This document shows, in pieces, positions 35,201-48,081 of a stretch of DNA of 64,000 bases (its first letter is position 1; every line of letters starts with the position of its first letter). The notes under the pieces are model-generated. The model made no database searches and had not been told where the DNA came from. It was given only the letters and a program-made list of their open reading frames with translations. The position numbers and the translations under genes are program-made. Origin of the DNA: Anarhynchus alexandrinus. Taxonomy: Eukaryota > Chordata > Aves > Charadriiformes > Charadriidae. Where the stretch lies: positions 859,730 through 923,729 of the forward strand of contig VUYV01000146.1 in assembly GCA_008711295.1 (NCBI GenBank). Reading direction: 5' to 3'.

Positions 35201-38200
35201 CAGCAACAATAACTAAATCTCCTCCTTTCTCCAATTCCCTTTAAAAAATAAGAAAAAAGAAAAAGAGAGAGACAGTTTATTGCAAACAAAGACAACGACT
35301 AAGAGACAAAGACAAAACTGGATCTGTTTCTGAACAAAATCTTCAGCTTTCATTGGTAGCCCCCCAGCAGTCATTCAGAAAGCTCCTCCCATCAATTTGT
35401 GCAAGGTGGAATTTAGTCCTGGTGACACACAGTTGACCAATCCCTGGAGTCAAATAGGCTGTTACACTTTATAAGCACTGTTTTCATTTAGACAAGAATG
35501 AAAGCCATTCATTGAGCTGGCTGAAATTAAATGAGCATCCTATCGAAATGTGGTTGTGTTTTATAGCATGTTGATGTACTGTTTTCCAAGCCTATTTCGA
35601 TCAGTGAACTCTGCTCTTCAACACTTCTTACACTCACCTTTTAACTGCGAACACAGTGTGTATTGATCAATATTGCTTTATGGACTACTTATTGTGACTT
35701 GATGGAACTAATAGTCTGGTAATCACCCCTCACACACAATTATAACCAATTAAACTGATTTTGGTTTTAGTTAATCTTGCTGATTGTTACCAAATCTATA
35801 TGTTCACACTCATGTCTTCGCTGCATGGCCAGTGTGTTCAGACTTATGCTCATAAATGGGCCAAGAGTAGCCATCTACAGGAAAAAAACAAATGGTTTGT
35901 TTTCATTTTTTCTTCCAGCTTTCTGAACCCTGGATTTTTATCTGGCTCATAGGTCATCTGTTGTTCTCAAGGATGTGCACCAATGAGTAATTATATTGAC
36001 TTGAAAACACACATATTCATTTTCACATTTTAAAAAGGTGTCCTGTAATCCCCAGAGTATTGCCTACTAGCACTGAAAATGCTACCCTTAAAAGGCATTT
36101 AAATGACAATCTGCAAACTTTATCTTCAATGAAGAGCCATGGCAGTTACTTATCTACATCAAGACCATGAGAGATTTTTTCCTGTTGCTCATCAGATGCT
36201 AAATAAGTTCAATACCTCTTCATTATGAGAACTGACATCCTGAACACATCCTTTATTATTTGCCATCCTAGAGTATAGGGTAGGTATTTGCACCTCCAAC
36301 TCCACTCATATGCATGTGCATATATACACAAATGTGCATACTGGTAAAAGCCTACCTCTTAGCTGTGTTATTAGTCTCTCTTATTAGAAACTTATAGGAA
36401 AAGAAATGTGAATAGTTTTAAAAGCAGATTTTTACATACAAGTCTGGGGCAGCGGGGATGTTGCTATTTGTTGTTTCTCTTGAACTGTTTATTTTTCTGT
36501 AGAGGTTTACATGATTGGAGCAGTTTTTTTCTTTTATTGTGAAAGGAAGGGCAGATAGGCTAATGGACAGTTTGCAACAAATTGGGCCTTTTCCACTGCT
36601 GTTTTAATAATCACAGGTGGCACCTTTAGACACAAACATCTATTGGGTCTTCTTTCCCCATCCGGGGGCAGATCCTCAGCAGATGTAAATAGCCTTAAGC
36701 TGCAGTGAAATCGCTGGTATTAGGACAGAATGAAACAGCTGAGTCAGCTCATGGGAACCCATAGGGTACATTGATGAGCGATGTACATTCCAAGTGGGGA
36801 CAGAATAGTAAATTCTGGGCAAAACTGACTACAGCTCTGAAGACAGGTATGCTGTCTTGGAGACTGGAGGTCCTCCCTCCCAATAGCTGTGTTGAGAATG
36901 AGGAAATCATGTACAGTGTACTCACAGTTCTTTAACATCAGCTTGGTCTGAATGCGTAAGGCTTGTTGTACCATGTACTTCAAAAACCCCAAAGCATGGC
37001 ATTTATTAGAAAAATGAAAGGTGAAGATGGAGTGGTGTACGGGTGTACTTTGAATTTAAATGGAAATAGATCTATATTATATTAAGGAATTAAATTTTAG
37101 AACAAGTTTCAATGCTACTTTTCAAAGAGCTTAATGCCACAAGGATACCAAGAATGCGTGAGTTCTCATCACAGCTTTAGTGGAAACAGGGAAATCTTGA
37201 TATCATGTGACTAGGCAAAATAATTAGCTAACCTCTTAATTATGGACGGATATTGTTTTGATATTTCTTAACTCCATCCATTTTTAACTTGGATGTTGAT
37301 GACATTAGTCTCTTTAAATTTTGAGTTAGTCCCTCCTTCTGGCTGTTGTATATAATTTGTTGTATATATATTTGTTATCCTTAAATTAGTAACAAAACCT
37401 AATTTTCTTTATTATTAATGGTCTGTCCGTTTTTTTAACATAAGTTTTCTGTTTTTTTCTTAGAAGCTTGGTGGCTTACATTGGCTGCATGAATAAGACA
37501 TTCAGGGGAAGTGGGGGAGGGACAAGGCTGATAAAATGTTGTTAGGACCCACAGCAGAAACCTTACTAGACAGAGTGGGAGTCCTTTCACAAAATAGTCT
37601 TTTTTAAGTGGGTTGTTTTTTTTTTTCAGTGCCCGAAACAGGGACTCTGCCTCTTCTGGGACCTTTGGAAACTATTGATAAAATAAATCAACACTGATAG
37701 ATAACAGTGCAAAATAAAGTAGAAAATGGCATAATATTGATTAATCCACGAGGAAAATCACCAGGAGATCATTACTCTAAGACTAGTAGTTATCTCTGCT
37801 TAAGAGAGAGACAACACTGTGATATTTTGCCCCAGATTGCCTAAACGTACTGTTTACCTTCCTGGTGTCTCTAGGCAATGTCAAATGCCTGCTTTGAAAG
37901 TTTTAAAGAACATCTGCATTGTGCTGCAACTGTTAGGCAGAATTTGCTATCTGACTTTATCAGGGTGTTTTACTGTTGGGAGACAGCATATTTTGCTGGT
38001 ATTACTATCAACCTTTATCATGGCAGTCTGATACTTGGAGGTTCTATTTTATTCCATTTTAAAGAAACAACAACAAAATTTCTGGGGTCAAATGACTATG
38101 TTAGAATTTCTGCTTTAATTTTAAGGATAATTCTGAATTTCCTGATGAAGAGGAAGAAATCAAGAACTTAATGGAAAATGCGTAAAACCAGTTCTTAAAA

Positions 38201-39517
38201 AGTTCAAATGCACTGGTTTTGTAAAAGCGTATGTCAAGACTGTGGGAGCATGGCTGTGGCTTCCCCAGCTTTGTTTTTGGTGAAATTGCCTTTTCTTCCT
38301 TTTGCTCCTGTTCTTTAACTTGGGTCTTATACCAAAATATTGCTGTGTTGTGTCATATGTATTATGTCATATGTATAAAATATGTATTTTTAAAAGGATC
38401 ATCATCATTAAATACTCCAGCTAAGCAAAATGAAGTGTGAAACAAAATTTTTAGTGTATCATTAAAAAGTTTTTCTGAATTCTCAATGTCCTGCTTATAG
38501 AACTACAGAGGAAAAATGACTTCTGGCTGACAGATATGTGTTTGGGAAGCATAACTGGTCATATCTCCGTTGTTTTTCATTGCTGTTCATTGAATATAGG
38601 TAATTATTCAATCTAGGTAGCAGGCAAGTCATTTGCATTGCATTTTGAACCAGCACAAAGAGAAGGAGAGTTATTTTTGCCTCTATTGCTTCTGCTTATC
38701 ACATAGAGTGGCAGGTCTTTGTTTTACAGCCTGGCTATCTGAAGTGGAAAAATCTCTGAACTTTAGGGTTGTAAATTCAAAATGGCATTAGGACTCAAAA
38801 CCAGATTCAATAAAAGAAATAGATATCTGAAGTGGGACTTTGGCAGAAGTTTTACATGTTATTTGTGCATTAGATAAACATGGCTATGTGTTTATTCTTT
38901 TAATAGGTTTATCTTTCTACAAAGTCACCTGAAAGTTATTACAGTCTTTATAGAACATATTGTGTGTTTGAACAGCAGAAGCAAACATGATGCAAATGTA
39001 ACACTCTTGAATGTTAAGGAATTATCACAACGCAATGCAAAGCCTCTAGCTTTTTCCTTACCTTGCTTGATACCTGTTTCCATTTGGTAGGAGGCAGGTG
39101 TTTGAGAGATATCGTCTCTTGCAGCAGAAAGAGCATTACAAAACAAATGTGTCCTTTTTACTTCTGAAAAACTTTCCATTTTCACATATATTTCTGAGTA
39201 GAAGCATGCATTTGAAAATACAGTATGGGATAGCTTATACAAGTGTTGCATCTGTAGCGGAAGCCTTATAGCCCCCTAACCCTTCATTGTCAAAGCTTGA
39301 CTTTACAATATACTTGGTATCAACTAGACACAAACACTTGACGTCAAAGCATGTTTGTTGATTCATGCTCTCACCCTCTAATCTAAAATGTGAGCTCCTT
39401 CCAGATTTCAGCCTCAGATCTTATACCTCTTCTCCATTATGCAAATTAGCAAAAAATGTAACTGCTTAACCCCCTAAAATACTATTGGTTTGTGACCTGA
39501 AAGTTTGCACTAGGCTG
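26241..39517. other. Long unique stretch, no gene recognised
   Basis: About 13 kb of AT-rich DNA without any transposon that I can name. It includes a (GT)n run at 34311-34328, G-rich runs near 32531-32552, an A/G-rich patch near 35249-35275 and poly-T runs near 30427-30440. The region 31540-31990 is locally more GC-rich and reads like an old LTR-type repeat, but I cannot place it. The longest frames (minus 30259-30681, 140 codons, lysine- and phenylalanine-rich; minus 28928-29215 and 28481-28702) show no motif I recognise. Confidence 0.45.
34311..34328. repeat. (GT)n microsatellite
   Basis: About eight or nine GT units in TTAGTGTGTGTGTG. Confidence 0.8.
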
Positions 39518-39549
39518 CATTTCTCTAAGCCTTCATTTCTCTAAGCCTT
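39518..39549 (+). repeat. Perfect 16-bp tandem duplication beside a CR1
   Basis: CATTTCTCTAAGCCTT occurs twice without a spacer (39518-39533 and 39534-39549). A CR1 fragment starts within about ten bases after it. Confidence 0.9.
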
Positions 39550-39555
39550 TCAAAG

Positions 39556-39774
39556 TGAAAATTTTTTCACTTTGAGGGTGGTAAGGCACTGGAACAGGTT
39601 GCCCCGAGAGGTTGTTGAGGCCCCATCCCTGGAGGTGTTCAAGGCCAGGCTGGACGTGGCCTTGGGCCACCTGGTCTAGTGGGAGGTGTCCCTGCCTATA
39701 GCAGGGGGGGTTGGAACTCGATGATCTTCAAGGTCCTTTCCAACCTAAACTATTCTATGATTCTATGATTCTAT
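39556..39774 (+). mobile_element. CR1 LINE 3' fragment
   Basis: A severely 5'-truncated CR1. It covers the last coding block (GGTGGTAAGGCACTGGAACAGG, then CCCATCCCTGGAGGTGTTCA) and the 3' UTR with GGGGTTGGAACTCGATGATC. It ends in three octamer-like TTCTATGA units at 39753-39774. Well preserved, so it appears younger than its neighbours at 42224 and 43222. Confidence 0.93.
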
Positions 39775-42223
39775 CCCACCCACACTCAGAACTCTGATCC
39801 TGAGCATCCAACCCTGAGAGCTTCCACACTTCTCAACTTTCTCTTCTGCTCAAGACGACATAAATCCACAGCTCCCACCTTGAATGGGTGGCCAGCTGCA
39901 TCTTGGATCACTAGTTGTCATAGAACAAAGTGGGTTCTGATTTGTTGAAACCTTAGAAAACCAGGCAGGTTTTACAATACATGCAGAAATCTAGACCTCT
40001 GTTCTGCTGCTGGCACCTCAGGTAGCTAATATAAAGCCAGCCTAGGTGTAATTGTCCTGCAGAACAATTGAAAGGAACTGATGCGTTTGAAAAATGATTA
40101 CAATAAACTGCTGATACAAACTGTAAACAAATGCAAATTAAATTTAAGCTACCTACTGGAGTCGTCTTGGAAGTCATGTTTTTCTAGCTGCACTGAAAGT
40201 ATGACCTAAGTCCTTTTTCAGATTTGGCCTTTGGTTGTTTACCTCTCCATTGTTTTGATTAGAACTGAGCCCCAATTTACTCTTTAAACATGGTGCCTTT
40301 GAAAATCCTCCTCTCCAGATGAGAAGATTGGCTTATGTTTCAAAGTACTGAATTACTTTTATAACACTTTTTTTCCTTCAGTCAAGGTATTCATACTTTT
40401 TCCCCACTGAATATTTAGTTATGGTACATACAACAGTTTGCACCACTGCAACTTCTGGTTATCATTCTGCTGTAATGTATGCTGCTTTTGTATAACTCAG
40501 GCCTACAACAAAGCTGCAACTGTGCAAACTAAACATGTGGTGACATCTCAGTGCTTGCCTTTCTCACTCTGTGCTATAGCATGAAATTGCTCCAATGTTT
40601 CTTTTCTCTGCATTGGAAGCAAAGGCAGAGGTAAATAGAAAGTGGACGTACCATAAACAAAGATCAAACAGCTACTTTTAACGGTATTTCCTATGTAAAC
40701 ATGCATATTGCTGAATTAAGCATGGATCAAAGTGTCCTGAATATTACAAATGCTAGCTGATTGGGAATACGTAGTTTAAAAGGAATTGGTACTTAGGTCT
40801 GATCGTTATTTCATTGTACAGAAACTGCACCCCTAAAATGCTCTGCAGAACATAGTGAAAAATAAGAGACTTCCATCTATAACACTTAATGCATAACTGG
40901 TAATTAGTTTTGGCAAATGTTAAAATGTCTATTAAAAACAGAAGGAAAGAAACTGTCATGCATCTGAATAACAAAGGTGCAGTTCTGGACATTTTAAACA
41001 AAAGATGCTATTAACTTTCCTGCCAGGGCCTCATTGTTTGATTTTTCCCAAACATGCTGTGTTTATGAATACTACATTCAAANATATATATTTTATATAA
41101 ATTTATATTACAGCAGAGAAAGGCAAGAAGTCCTGTACAACAGGGATTATCCTAGTGTGAACGACATTTTAATAGAGAACATATTTTGTAGGTTAGTTCT
41201 CCCTCTGCTTTCTTTCCAGACTACCTAGTTCTAATACTTAAAACATTCTTCTAACATCTAAGGTAACTGCTGATTGGAAAAGTAATATAAAGTGAACTTG
41301 ACTTTTTTCCCCCAGTTTTGAGGACTGACAGTTCCCTGAAGTCCATGGGAAATAGGAGTGCCCATAACCTTTGAAAATCAAGTTTTTCATGTCTTTCACT
41401 GACTTTCAATGACATTTATAGCAGCTGGAAATCTTGAACTGCAACAACTCTGTGAGTGACCAGCAGGTCATGCATGACTCATTGAGAACTTCCTCTACAT
41501 AGAACCTTCCATTTATGGCATCATTCTTAAACAACCTTTTCTCTTTCTATGTCTTTAAGGATAGGTTTTAGTTGCTGGTTCCATGTTAATTAGAGTCTCG
41601 ATATGAAAGTGGACTTTCTGATATTGCTCAAGGTGAATGAGAGAACCAGAATTTGTTTTTAACATTGCCCTCTTTGTAGAAAGATTATATAATGCATGTT
41701 GAAATTAAAATAATAAAATTTTCTCAAATACTTTCAAAACAGGTAGAATATGGGATGGCTATATAGTGTTTATAGTTTTTAACTGCCTTCAAAATCAGAG
41801 GGAACATCTTTTCTCTTGAGCTAGGCTCTGCAGAGCAGAAAAGCAGTACCGTTCAACTCCTTGAGAAGCTCTTTGTGCCTGTTCCCTCAGAGGGAACACC
41901 GTGTCCCTTGTTTAGGATTCAGCGATTATCCACTGGAGAGAAGAAACAGTGCAGTGCAACTTAGGTCACAGACTCAAAAATGCAAGAAATGAAATCTTAC
42001 CCTCAGAGGATTTTTTATTTCAAAAAGCAAAATATACCAGATTTTGTCAAAAACCTAGCTGCTGCTGTTATCCATATACGTCAAACACATGGGTGTCAGT
42101 GTATAATTTTGTAGTAACAGATAGCTTTATGCTGTACTTGTGTGATTATGCAATAAGCCACAAAATGCTCAGTGGAAATCCCTGCTCCATGGAAGTCTGA
42201 TTTTGCTACTAACTTAAACTGCT
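39775..42223. other. Unique DNA, no gene recognised
   Basis: Unique AT-rich sequence with one undetermined base at 41083 within an AT-rich run. No gene or transposon is recognised. Confidence 0.5.
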
Positions 42224-42375
42224 ATGCCCCATCCCTGGAAACATTCAAGGCCAGGCTGGACGGGGCCCTGAGTGACCTGATCTAGTTGAAGATGTCCCTG
42301 CTTGTTGCAGAAGGGTTTGGACTAGATGACCTTTAAAGGTCCCTTCCAACCCAAACTATTCTATGATTCTGTGAT
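42224..42375 (+). mobile_element. CR1 LINE 3' fragment
   Basis: About 150 bases of CR1 3' end: CCCCATCCCTGGAAACATTCAAGGCC, then GGACTAGATGACC, CCTTCCAACCCAAACTATTC and the tail TATGATTCTGTGA. Coding content is only the last few ORF2 codons. Confidence 0.92.
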
Positions 42376-43221
42376 TTCCCCCTTTACACTGGACAGCTGA
42401 CACCAACAGTCCAGGGACAATACATAGGCTGAGATATACTGGTGAAAACGTTGGGCTGTAAAAGCACTAATGATTGAGCAGAGGTCTTGAAGCACAATCT
42501 GTAAGCAGGAAGGACTACAGTTAAGCAGACATACTGTTTGCAGAGATTAGTGCAGGGAAAAATAAATTATTGGCAACCTGTTCAAGTCTGTTAGCACATT
42601 CACTAAAAGGCAGATCACTGATACTACTTTATTAACTTTGAAGACTAAAATAAGTCTGCCCTGAGGGTGCTGGCTGAGGAGATCAGAATGGCGCTGCTGA
42701 AATGGACCGACTGCTGCTTCAAGAATAATCTAATAAAGTTAATGCTGGAGGTGGTATTTCAGAAGTGCTTGTAAAGGTAACTGTCGTAATGCCCAGGAAA
42801 GCAAAAACTACAAGGAGTGTACCAAAAAAACCAGGAATATGAAAACGTGAAGGTGGTGGTGGAAAGGGGAGAAAATAGAAGTTTAATTAACAACATAATT
42901 GGGTTTTAAAATCAGTTCATCCCTTCATTAAAAGGTCATTTGAAACTCGTAGCAAAACAAACGTGCCTTCAAATTTTCTAGCATATACTGAAGCTGTAAG
43001 CACACCAGCCACAAAGTGACTAGAAAGGAAATGGCTTGAAAATATATCAAATTATGACATTTTGAGACAGCTCTTCAGCTAGTCTACATTGGTGTAACTC
43101 CCTTGACTTCCGTGCAAGTGTACTCATTTACATGAGCTGAGCAGTGGACCTAATATCTATCACTGCAACTGAAAATGAAAGTAGGTGGTTTGAGGGGAGG
43201 GTAGAGACATTTCTCTATAAA
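42376..43221. other. Unique DNA between CR1 copies
   Basis: No gene or repeat is recognised. Confidence 0.5.
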
Positions 43222-43732
43222 ACTGATGAGCCTGCACCTGGAGTGCTGGGTCCAGTAGTGAGTTTGCCAGTATAAGACACATGGACATACTGGAGTGAGT
43301 CCATCAAAGGGCCACAAAGATATCAAGGAGTTAGAGCATCTGATATACGAAGAGAGGCTGAGACATCTGGGACTATTTAGCTTGGAGAAGAATAAGCAGG
43401 ATCTTAGCAATGTGCTTAAATACCTGATGGGAGAGCGTAAAGAAGATGGAGCTTGAGTCTTACCAGGGGTGTCCAGTGAAAGGGTAAGAGACAATGGGTG
43501 CAAACTGAAGTATAGAAAATTCCATTTAGCGTAAGAAATACATTTTTTGCTGGAAGGGTGGTCAAACACTGGAAATGGTTGCCCAGAGAGACTCTGGAGA
43601 TTCCATCCTTGGAGACACTCAAACCCCTGAATGAGATCCAGAACCACCTGCTCTAACTGACTACACCTTGAGCAGAGGCATTGGTCTGGTTGATCTCCAG
43701 AGGTTGCTTCCAGCCTCAATCATTCTGGGATT
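43222..43732 (+). mobile_element. Old CR1 LINE 3' fragment
   Basis: A diverged CR1 with recognisable C-terminal coding blocks (GCACCTGGAGTGCTG, GAGAGGCTGAGACATCTGGG, CTTGGAGAAGAA, AACACTGGAAATGGTTGCCC) and an eroded 3' end TCATTCTGGGATTCTTT. Divergence is clearly higher than in the copy starting at about 43840, so it is an older insertion. No intact frame. Confidence 0.85.
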
Positions 43733-43839
43733 CTTTCATCTGAACAAACTGACAAAGGGGGCAGGGGTGAAGAGGCTATTTTTTTTTCATTATGAAGATT
43801 TATACTCTAGTCTTGGTAAAGAAATTAAGATCTGTTTTT

Positions 43840-45478
43840 CTTGAAGGCCATCAGGAATCCCAGACTCTGGAGGTAAGAGAAAAAGTCTGGAGAAAGGAAG
43901 ACTTTCCCTGATCAAGGAAGATCAGGTTACAGATCATTTACCAACCCTGACACCCACAAATCTATGGGCCCCAATGGAGTGCAACCACGAGTGCTGAGGG
44001 AGCTGGTAGATGTTACTGCCAAGACACTCTCCATCATCTTTGAAAGGTCATGGAGAAAAGGAGAGGTGCCTGAGGACTGGAGGAAAGCCAATTTCACTCC
44101 AGTCTTCAAAAAGGGCAAGAAGGAGGACCCAGGATATTACAGGCCACTCAGACTCACCTCCATCCCTGCAAAGGTGATGGAAAAGCTCATTCTGGATCTC
44201 ATCACTAAGCATGTGGAGGAAAAGAAGGTTATCGGTAGTGGTCAACATGGATTCACCGGGGGAAATCATGCTTGACCAATCTGATAGCCTTCTGTGATAG
44301 CATGACTGACTGGATAGATGGAGAGCAGTGGATGTTGTCTACCTCAACTTCAGCAAGGCTTTTCACACTGGCTCCCATAATATCCTCATAGGTAAGCTTA
44401 GGAAGTGGGGGTTGGATGAGTGGACAGTGGGGTGCATTGAGAACTGGCTGAATGGCAGAGGTCAGAGGGTTGTGGTCAGTGGCACAGAGTCTCGTTGGAG
44501 GCCTGTAGCTAGCGGTGCTCCCCAGGGAGCAATCTTATTCAACATATTCATCAATGACCTGGATGAGGGAACAGAGTGTACCCTCAACAAGTTTGCTGAT
44601 GACACAAAACTGGGAGGAGTGGCTGAAACACCAGAGGACTGTGCCACCATTCAGCGAGACCTGGACAGGCTAGAGAGCTGGGTGGAGAGGAACCTAATGA
44701 AGTTCAACAAGGGCAAGTGTAGGGTCCTACACCTAGGGAGGAATAACCCCATGCACTGGTACAGTTTAAGGGTTGACCTGCTGGAAAGCAGCTCTGCAGA
44801 GAACGACCTGGGAGTCCTGGTGGACAACAGGTTGACCATGAGCCAGCAATATGCCCTTGTGGCCAAGAGGGCCAATGATATCTTGAGGTGCATCAAGAGT
44901 GTGGCAAGAAGTTATCTTCCCCCTCTACTCTGCCCTAGTGAGGCCACATCTGGAGTAGTGTGCCCAGTTTTGGGCTCCCCAGTTCAAGAAAGACAAGGAA
45001 CTACCAGAGAGAGTCCAGCAGAGGGCTACGAATATGATCAGGGGACTGGAGCATCTCTTTTGTGAGGAAAGGCCAGGAAATCTGGGCCTGTTTAGCCTGG
45101 AGAAGAGAAGACTAAGAGGGGATCTCATCAATGTTTATAAATATTGAAAGGGTGGGTGTCAAGAGGATGGGGCCAGACTCTTTTCACTGGTACCCAGCAA
45201 CAGGACAAGGGGCAATCAGCACTAACTGGAACACAGGAAGTTCCATCTCAACATGAGGAAAAACTTCTTTGCCTTGAGCGTGACAGAGCACTGGAACAGG
45301 CTGCCCAGAGAGGTTGTAGAGTCTCCTTCCCTGGAGATATTAAAAACCCACCTGGATGCATTCCTCTGCAACCTGCTCTAGGTGAACCTGCTTCAGCAGC
45401 AGGGTTGGACTAGATGATCTCTGAAGGTCCCTTACATCCCCTACCATTCTGTGATTCTGTGACACTGTAATTCTGTGA
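43840..45478 (+). mobile_element. CR1 LINE, 1.6 kb
   Basis: A 5'-truncated CR1 starting between EN and RT (coding LEVREKVWRKEDFP from about 43868) and ending with CATTCTGTGATTCTGTGACACTGTAATTCTGTG at 45446-45478. The 3' UTR keeps GGGTTGGACTAGATGATCTCTGAAGGTCC. It is the third CR1 in the same orientation within about 3.3 kb. Confidence 0.92.
43868..45381 (+). pseudogene. CR1 ORF2 pseudogene (reverse transcriptase)
   Basis: The frame at 43964-44275 gives the RT N-terminal part (VLRELVD, PEDWRKANFTPVFKKGKKEDPG, QHGF) and shifts near 44260. The frame at 44328-45065 gives most of the RT palm: YLNFSKAFH (motif A), [30 protein letters not shown] (motif C intact) and FNKGKCRVLHLGRNNPMH. It loses frame near 44905. 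In motif A both aspartates are replaced (YLDFSKAFD in relatives reads YLNFSKAFH), and about four residues are missing after PQG. The C-terminal domain follows in other frames, ending near TAG 45379-45381. It cannot encode active RT. Confidence 0.9.
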
Positions 45479-46404
45479 ACGAAATGTCTGGATTTTTTTT
45501 ATTTGTTTGTTTGCTTCTGATATGCTTTGGGAAGGTCAGCTTTTCTAGAATTCCAGATAGCTTTAGAAGTGTTCAATAGTCATGTGGGAAGAAATAAAAA
45601 GTCATTTCAATTGCGGATTGGAAGTTCTTGGATCGAGTACTGTGCTTTTCTCTTTCAGTTCTTTCAGTCTGCATTGTGCTCTTCCAGTACTGCCAAAATT
45701 AAATAGGAAAAATGGAAGAAAAAGATACTGTTTTTTCAAGTAGCTGCTAGACTGAGTAACCTCCTGTAGGAAATGTAGGGTATGCTAACCAGCTTGGAGA
45801 AGATAGCATAGGAAAAAGAGGGCGTGCACTGAGCAGGAGGCAAGATGTATAGTCTGTTCTAGTCACAGAAAAAAATCACACAAGTCAGTGGAAGATGAAG
45901 ATGCTCCTATTCCTTTATGGGTAGTTGTACAGAGATCTAAACCATTCAGGTTTGAACCTGTACTTCCTGGAAAGTAAAGTTGCCACTAATTTTTGAGGCA
46001 TGTAGTATTGTCTGGAATTCTGTTAGCCTGTGACTTGGAAAGTGTCTCGATCTTTTAACCTAATATCCTGTCTCACCAAAGAGGATGCTACCTGTTCTGT
46101 AGCACTCACTGTAGGAGGAGATATCCCGAAGTGGAAATAAAAGAAAAGGAGATTCTGTTGTTTAGTCCAGTGAGGCAAGCAGTCCACCTAAAAATTTCCT
46201 TCTTTCAATCTGGGTGCACGTGTTTTTGTAATGCATTTGTTTCCACAACACTTCTTTAACGTGTTGTGGGGAAGTCCTGCAGCCCTGTTCCTGTGCAACA
46301 AAAAAGCTCAGCATCTTATGAATATAATGATGTGCTAACTGGATCTCTTTGGGTCCTAAGGCAACAGAGAAATCTATCCCTAGCAAAGGCTACGTAAACG
46401 GTTC
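45479..46404. other. Unique DNA, no gene recognised
   Basis: Nothing recognised. Short frames only. Confidence 0.5.
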
Positions 46405-47010
46405 TGGTGTGTTGACTTTGACTGGCTACCAGAAATTTACCTAGCTGCTCTCTCACTCCCCTTCTTAACAGAACAGGGAGAGAAAGTAAGATAAAAAAGA
46501 CTGTGAGCAGAGATAAAGACAGGGATATCACTTATCAATTACCATCATAGGCAAAACAAAGTTGCTTTGGAGAAAAAATAATTTATTGACAATTAAAATA
46601 GAGTTGGATGGAAAGGAACAAAGACAAAAAATGAAAACATCGTCCCACACCCCTTTAGTCCCAGGCTCAACTGCACTCCTTCATTCCTGACTCCTCTATC
46701 TCCTTCAACCCCCAAATGCCACAGGGAGTGGTTAATAGGTTGCAGTCAGTCCATAGCAGATTGCAGTCAGTCTATAACAGTTCCTCTCTGCTAATCCTTC
46801 CTCCTCACCCTTCTCCCCTGCTCCAGTGTGGGTCCTCTCCATGGACTACAATCTTTCAGGATAAACCTGCTCCAGCATGGACTCTCCATGGGCCACAGCT
46901 CCTACAGGAAATAATCCACCTGCTCCAGTGTGTGGTCCTACATGGACAACTGTGTGGACAGCTGCCCCACTGTGGTTTCCTCCACAGGCTGCAGCAAGGC
47001 CCATGACTAG
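46405..47010 (+). mobile_element. LTR (family B), uninterrupted
   Basis: It aligns in order with the split copy at 24608-26240, from TGGTGTGTTGACTTTGACTGGC to CCACAGGCTGCAGCAAGGCCCATG. It shows the pre-insertion state of the site where the CR1 sits in the other copy (46610-46632, AGAGTTGGATGGAAAGGAACAAAGAC). A 23-bp unit around TTGCAGTCAGTC is duplicated at 46739-46782, and the sister copy has it once. Ends and target duplications are not clear. No viral genes. Confidence 0.7.
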
Positions 47011-47860
47011 GTACTATTGCTATTTTGGAAAGAGTGAATATTCTTTCCTATTGAAGGTATTGAATTTGGAACTTTAAAAATGCTCACTGAATAGATAGAA
47101 AGCAGGAAGTGGTATAGGTGGGTTAAACCCTTAATCACAGCATTGAGAAGTAAGGAAACTTCTTCCCTGGAGAAAAGGATTTCACCACCACTGTAAAAAG
47201 TTTTCTGTTGGAGCAGAAATATGTGGCAGAATATCACTGTGTCAAATCAACACTACACTTCCAATGTTCATGTGCAGCAAGTCAATAATCTTCCTAGCAA
47301 AATTTCGTTCCCTTCAATATAGCCCTTTCAAGGCTGAATTTGGTCTGGAATACCTTTATTCTTTCTTTTTAGATATTATTGCCCATTTATGAAATACGTG
47401 TACTGCCAACCTCCAGCCTGCAGAAGTTGCAACTCGAAAATTAACACCATGAAAGCCCTGCTGAATGTTAAGTTTGTTTTAATGTTAAAGCTAAACTGCA
47501 TTATCTGGTTTGCTACAAATAGTACAACAATTATTTCTAATCCTGTGGGGTGTGTTGATTGGCAAGTGATAAATACCTCATCAAAACAATTTCTTTGGAG
47601 CACTTATGGCAGCCAAAAAACAATGATTAATTGATTAGTGTCTGTTCTGCAGATAAGAAGTCCATAATTTATTTAGAGTTTTATCCTCAAATGCTCATTA
47701 GAGGCTGGAACAGGAGAGTCAGGGCACTGCTTACATTGCTTTATTGCAAAAAAAAAAAGTATGTTGCTCTAGTTTAAATAACCAAACACTGATGGCTATC
47801 TTTCCACATTCATTTATCAGAAGAAAATGGTGAATAGTCAATGTTTTCTGCTGCTCTTCA
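47011..47860. other. Unique DNA, no gene recognised
   Basis: Nothing recognised. An 81-codon frame at 47389-47634 has no motif I can name. Confidence 0.5.
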
Positions 47861-48041
47861 GAAAAAAAACAAAAAGAAAGAAAAAAACAAAAAGAAAAAG
47901 AAAAAGAAAAAGAAAAAGAAAAAGGAAAAGAAAAAGAAAAAGAAAAAGAAAAAGAAAAAGAAAAAGAAAAAGAAAAAGAAAAAGAAAAAGAAAAAGAAAA
48001 AGAAAAAGAGAAGAAGGAAGGAAGGAAGGAAGGAAGAAACA

Positions 48042-48081
<40 letters not shown>

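Noticed and set aside
43150..43719. Minus-strand frame of 189 codons as a gene
   Set aside because: It lies antisense over the old plus-strand CR1 fragment at 43222-43732.
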